Positions 5,251 to 7,200 of a DNA stretch of 7,200 bases are shown in pieces; the first letter of the stretch is position 1; each line of letters begins with the position of its first letter. Source of the DNA: Anaerolineales bacterium (lineage in GTDB: Bacteria > Chloroflexota > Anaerolineae > Anaerolineales > UBA4823). Under the pieces are notes generated by a model. It worked only from the letters and a program-made list of their open reading frames with translations. It searched no databases and was not told where the DNA came from. The stretch is from NCBI GenBank assembly GCA_016932955.1, contig JAFGBV010000036.1, positions 1 to 7,200 on the forward strand, read 5' to 3'. The translations under genes were made by a program, and so were the position numbers.

Positions 5251-5709
5251 TTATGGGTGTGTGTTTATAGCATAGAATCTTCTAACAGAGGGCCACAATG
5301 CAAAAACCAGGATGAACAGCCCATTCACTGCAGTCACATATTGGATGGGCCACTGAAAGCCGATCAGCAGCCCTTCCACAATCAGCCAGATGGCCAGCGC
5401 CAGGGCCAGGAGCATCGTCCCCGTCCAGGCCCAATGATGCTTTGACCAGCGAAAGAGGGGCTCGATCCAGGGCCAGGCCGGGCGGGCTAGCAAAGCATAG
5501 ATCAGCAGCAGCGGCGCCAGCCCCATCACGAAAAGCAGGAACAGGCCCGGCAAAACATAATTGGGCACTGGCAGCAGGACCAGCACCTCGGTCATTTGCA
5601 AAGAACCCCCTGATGGGTCTAGGAGCATGGCAATGCCGCCATACAACCCGCCCAGCGCCAAAAAGAGCAGCCAGAAAAGGAGTATCCATAATGCAAAGGG
5701 GCGTTTCAT
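5251..5709 (-). CDS. Four-helix membrane protein of unknown function
   Basis: The 152-residue product has a short basic start (MKRPFAL) and four predicted helices: about 7-30, 50-75, 94-118 and 122-142. The loop after helix 1 contains DPSGGSLQM and is probably outside. The loop between helices 2 and 3 is rich in Trp and Arg (RPAWPWIEPLFRWSKHHW), and the tail is basic. There are no Cys pairs or catalytic motifs. The ATG at 5709 has GGAAGGA about 10 bases upstream. This frame was preferred over an overlapping frame (5282-5719) that gives a low-hydrophobicity, Ala/Pro/Arg-rich product. It is the first gene of a unit continuing into the hydrolase 60 bases downstream, and it faces the TetR gene across a 209-base gap. 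I do not recognise the family. Confidence 0.75.
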   Translation of the reverse strand: MKRPFALWILLFWLLFLALGGLYGGIAMLLDPSGGSLQMTEVLVLLPVPNYVLPGLFLLFVMGLAPLLLIYALLARPAWPWIEPLFRWSKHHWAWTGTMLLALALAIWLIVEGLLIGFQWPIQYVTAVNGLFILVFALWPSVRRFYAINTHP

Positions 5710-5829
5710 GTAAATTCAATCCTTCCGAAGCGGCGATGCAGAAATCTCCATCAAATACAGTCCTTTGCCGCGCGTTCCTGGGATAATTTTACTCCGGTTT
5801 CTTGCTCCCATGCCCGGATTGACTCATTA

Positions 5830-5872
5830 ATCAGGCAAATCTACTACTTATCGCCTTGACGGCTTGCCTGAT
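5830..5872. repeat. 9-base inverted repeat around the TetR -35 box
   Basis: ATCAGGCAA (5830-5838) and TTGCCTGAT (5864-5872) are perfect inverted copies 25 bases apart, flanking the -35 box. The centre-to-centre distance of 34 bases is close to three helical turns. This would suit a protein bound at two sites on one DNA face. The sequence differs from the operator at 5884-5897, so a second regulator is possible. Confidence 0.4.
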
Positions 5873-5884
5873 CGGGTGTATAAA
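5856..5884 (+). promoter_or_regulatory. Sigma-70 promoter of the TetR operon
   Basis: TTGACG (5856-5861), a 17-base spacer and TATAAA (5879-5884) each match consensus at five of six bases. The predicted start is near 5891, leaving a leader of about 28 bases before the ATG at 5919. Confidence 0.8.
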
Positions 5885-5897
5885 CTGACTGGTCAGT
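5884..5897. promoter_or_regulatory. Palindromic operator, probably bound by the TetR-family protein
   Basis: ACTGAC-TG-GTCAGT is a 14-base palindrome with perfect 6-base arms. It starts at the last base of the -10 box and spans the predicted transcription start, so bound protein would block RNA polymerase. TetR-family repressors commonly bind such TGAC/GTCA-type palindromes in their own promoters. Position and symmetry are seen; the binding is inferred. Confidence 0.7.
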
Positions 5898-5918
5898 CAA
5901 TTATCTGTTGGAGGCCCT

Positions 5919-6521
5919 ATGTCACCTCGCCCGGATGTCAGCGAAGAGCGCCGCGCACAAATCATCGAATCCGCCATCAAAGTCTTTGCCCGCCAGGGGT
6001 TTGCCAGTACCCGCATGGATGATGTTGCCGCCGAGTCGGGCTTGAGCAAAGGCCTGCTCTACTGGTATTTCAAAAGCAAAGAGGAGATCATTATTGCCAT
6101 TGCCGATTTGCTGTTCGGCGCCGAATTCCACAAATTGCAAAGCCTGTCTATCGAAGGCCAGACGGCGCGCGCCTGCCTGGAAAGCTTCCTGGAGATTTTC
6201 ATCGCAGACCTGCAAGGGATGCTGAAGGTTGCTCCGGTGATTTATGAGTTCTATGCCCTGGCGTTTCGCAATGCCACGGTGCGCCGGGTGATGCAAGAAT
6301 ACCTGGGGCGCTTTGTTGCCATTTTAGAGCCGATCGTGCAGCACGGCATGGAGAATGGCGAATTTATCGCTGGCGATGCCCGCCAGGTGACGGTTGCCAT
6401 TGGCGCGGCTTTAGAAGGCACCCTGCTGCTTTGGGCTTATGCTCCTGACCTGGTTCAGCCGGAGCAGCAATTACGCCTCAGCATGAAGCTGATTTTGGAA
6501 GGATTGGAGATTCGCCAGTGA
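5919..6521 (+). CDS. TetR/AcrR-family transcriptional repressor
   Basis: The 200-residue protein has the standard TetR plan. The N-terminal DNA-binding domain (about residues 11-57) includes RRAQIIESAIKVFARQGF, then TRMDDVAAESGLSKGLLYWYF, with the recognition helix around 42-51, then KSKEE. A helical ligand-binding and dimer domain follows (about 60-198) and is not recognisable to a ligand class. The ATG at 5919 is preceded by GGAGG. The promoter carries a palindrome over the transcription start, so it very likely represses itself and, through the GTGA overlap at 6518-6521, the cysteine-rich membrane protein and the gene after it. The divergent membrane protein/hydrolase unit could be a further target. 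The inducer is unknown. Confidence 0.93.
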   Translation: MSPRPDVSEERRAQIIESAIKVFARQGFASTRMDDVAAESGLSKGLLYWYFKSKEEIIIAIADLLFGAEFHKLQSLSIEGQTARACLESFLEIFIADLQGMLKVAPVIYEFYALAFRNATVRRVMQEYLGRFVAILEPIVQHGMENGEFIAGDARQVTVAIGAALEGTLLLWAYAPDLVQPEQQLRLSMKLILEGLEIRQ

Positions 6522-7138
6522 GGAGCATGTTCCTTGATCCGCGTAAACCATTATCTACTTGCTCTGCAGCAGCGTGCGAAGGTTGCCCCTTGCAAAGCCG
6601 CTTACAATGTCACTTCAACGGTCGCCAACTGCTGCGTTTCTTTGGCATCGCCTTTCCTCCTTTCATCCTGGGCGGGATCGGAATCGCCCAGGTAAACGCC
6701 TGGCTGCTGCTGCCCTGGATTGGGCTGGCAATAGCCTATTTTGGCTTTGTCGAAATCCGGGTGATGTGCTCGCACTGCCCGCATTATGCTGAGCCGGGCA
6801 GCAAGTCGCTGCAATGTTGGGCCAACTACGGCTCGCCAAAGCTGTGGAAGTACAACCCTGGCCCCATGACGCACACTGAGAGGTTTGTGTTCTTCGCAGG
6901 GCTGGTGGTGATCGCCGGCTATCCATTGGCGTTCCTGATTGGCGCCGCACAGTGGGTGCTTCTGGCCTTGTTTGGTATCACCATTGTCGTCATGGCGACC
7001 TTGATGGGGCGACTGATGTGCGCCCGCTGCATGAATTTCGCCTGCCCGTTCAACGGGGTGGATCGAGCCACACGGGCATCGTTCTTTGCCCGCAATCCAG
7101 TCGTCGCCCAGGCATGGAAAGGGGAAGGTGCAGCGTGA
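6518..7138 (+). CDS. Cysteine-rich integral membrane protein of unknown function
   Basis: The 206-residue product has ten cysteines in three clusters separated by membrane helices. An N-terminal soluble segment holds C15, C20, C23 and C31 (with a CxxC). After helices near 42-60 and 62-80 comes CSHC (84-87) followed by PHY, then C100 and NYGSPKLWKYNPGPM. After helices near 124-143 and 145-166 comes CARC (168-171) and C176 in ACPFNGV. The clusters look like a metal or Fe-S site, or a thiol redox site, at the membrane surface. I do not recognise a named family. The GTG at 6518 overlaps the TetR stop (GTGA) and has GGAG 8 bases upstream. A later ATG at 6527 has its purine-rich site too close, so GTG is preferred. 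It is probably controlled by the TetR protein. Confidence 0.85.
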   Translation: MRSMFLDPRKPLSTCSAAACEGCPLQSRLQCHFNGRQLLRFFGIAFPPFILGGIGIAQVNAWLLLPWIGLAIAYFGFVEIRVMCSHCPHYAEPGSKSLQCWANYGSPKLWKYNPGPMTHTERFVFFAGLVVIAGYPLAFLIGAAQWVLLALFGITIVVMATLMGRLMCARCMNFACPFNGVDRATRASFFARNPVVAQAWKGEGAA

Positions 7139-7200
7139 GTATTCGCGAAAACATCCGCCAGGAAATCGAAACGACCCGACTGACGTTCTGCCTTCTGGTG
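7135..7200 (+). CDS. Start of a gene cut by the window edge, possibly DinB-like
   Basis: A GTG at 7135 overlaps the stop of the cysteine-rich gene (GTGA) and has GGGGAAGG about 6 bases upstream. The 22 visible codons give MSIRENIRQEIETTRLTF, followed by CLLV. A first helix of the type xxENIRxEIExTRxxFxxLL is typical of DinB/YfiT-like four-helix metal-binding proteins, often thiol-linked transferases or of unknown function. The visible part is too short to be sure. The coupling makes it the third gene of the TetR operon. Confidence 0.55.
   Translation, partial: MSIRENIRQEIETTRLTFCLLV

Larger units (their letters stand above)
5710..5918. other. Divergent intergenic region
   Basis: These 209 bases separate the leftward membrane protein unit from the rightward TetR unit. 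The right half carries the TetR promoter, its operator and a 9-base inverted repeat. For the leftward gene I find no convincing -35/-10 pair. A TAAAAT occurs on the minus strand near 5790, but without a good -35 partner, so that promoter may be activator-dependent or unusual. Confidence 0.4.

Noticed and set aside
4993..5445. 150-codon plus-strand frame across the hydrolase and membrane genes
   Set aside because: It is antisense to two supported genes and has no motif or ribosome site.
5282..5719. 145-codon minus-strand frame overlapping the four-helix membrane gene
   Set aside because: The alternative frame (5251-5709) gives regular membrane helices and a good ribosome site. This one gives an Ala/Pro/Gly/Arg-rich product typical of an out-of-frame reading.
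1..7200. CRISPR array, tRNA, rRNA or complete insertion sequence
   Set aside because: No regularly spaced repeats, no tRNA- or rRNA-like segments and no transposase frame were seen. The only mobile-element trace is the recombinase scrap at 193-303.

Overview
The window holds ten genes or gene remnants plus two genes cut by its edges. Coding density is high, G+C content is moderate, and genes are packed with 4-base or 1-base stop/start overlaps. Shine-Dalgarno sites are clear and three promoters look like ordinary sigma-70 promoters (TTGACx, 17-base spacer, TAxxxT-like). This is a bacterial chromosome. The mix of gene types (AbrB-led ABC-2 exporters, orphan PH-domain membrane proteins, TetR-led cysteine-rich membrane proteins, DinB-like starts) suggests Chloroflexota, perhaps an Anaerolineae-like organism. 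That placement is an inference from gene content, not a measurement.

Layout. Positions 1-74 are the start of a minus-strand gene of unknown function with a hairpin or operator in its leader. Positions 75-351 contain no intact gene but keep a fragment of a tyrosine recombinase (193-303) and an inverted repeat (312-350). A seven-helix membrane protein of unknown function (352-1107, minus) has its own promoter at 1191-1219. Facing it on the plus strand is a short-chain dehydrogenase that has lost its NAD(P)-binding N-terminus (1213-1875). Its stop overlaps the start of a two-helix PH-like membrane protein (1875-2309). The left third therefore looks rearranged: a recombinase scrap, a truncated enzyme, and a promoter lying on the break.

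The middle is a compact minus-strand operon: an AbrB/SpoVT-type regulator (4017-3793), an ABC ATPase (3796-3062) and an ABC-2 permease (3065-2328), coupled by two ATGA overlaps. It has a strong promoter at 4074-4102 with a palindrome over the -10 box. Immediately upstream is a second minus-strand unit: a four-helix membrane protein (5709-5251), an alpha/beta hydrolase (5190-4366) and a membrane protein remnant (4366 to about 4147). This unit ends at a strong intrinsic terminator (4101-4144), whose T-tract runs into the -35 box of the AbrB promoter.

The right end reads the other way. A TetR-family repressor (5919-6521) is driven by a near-consensus promoter with a palindromic operator over the predicted transcription start, so self-repression is likely. 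It is coupled by GTGA overlaps to a cysteine-rich membrane protein (6518-7138) and then to a gene that runs off the edge (from 7135, possibly DinB-like). The regulator probably controls these two partners and perhaps the divergent membrane protein/hydrolase unit. I see no rRNA, tRNA, CRISPR array or complete insertion sequence.
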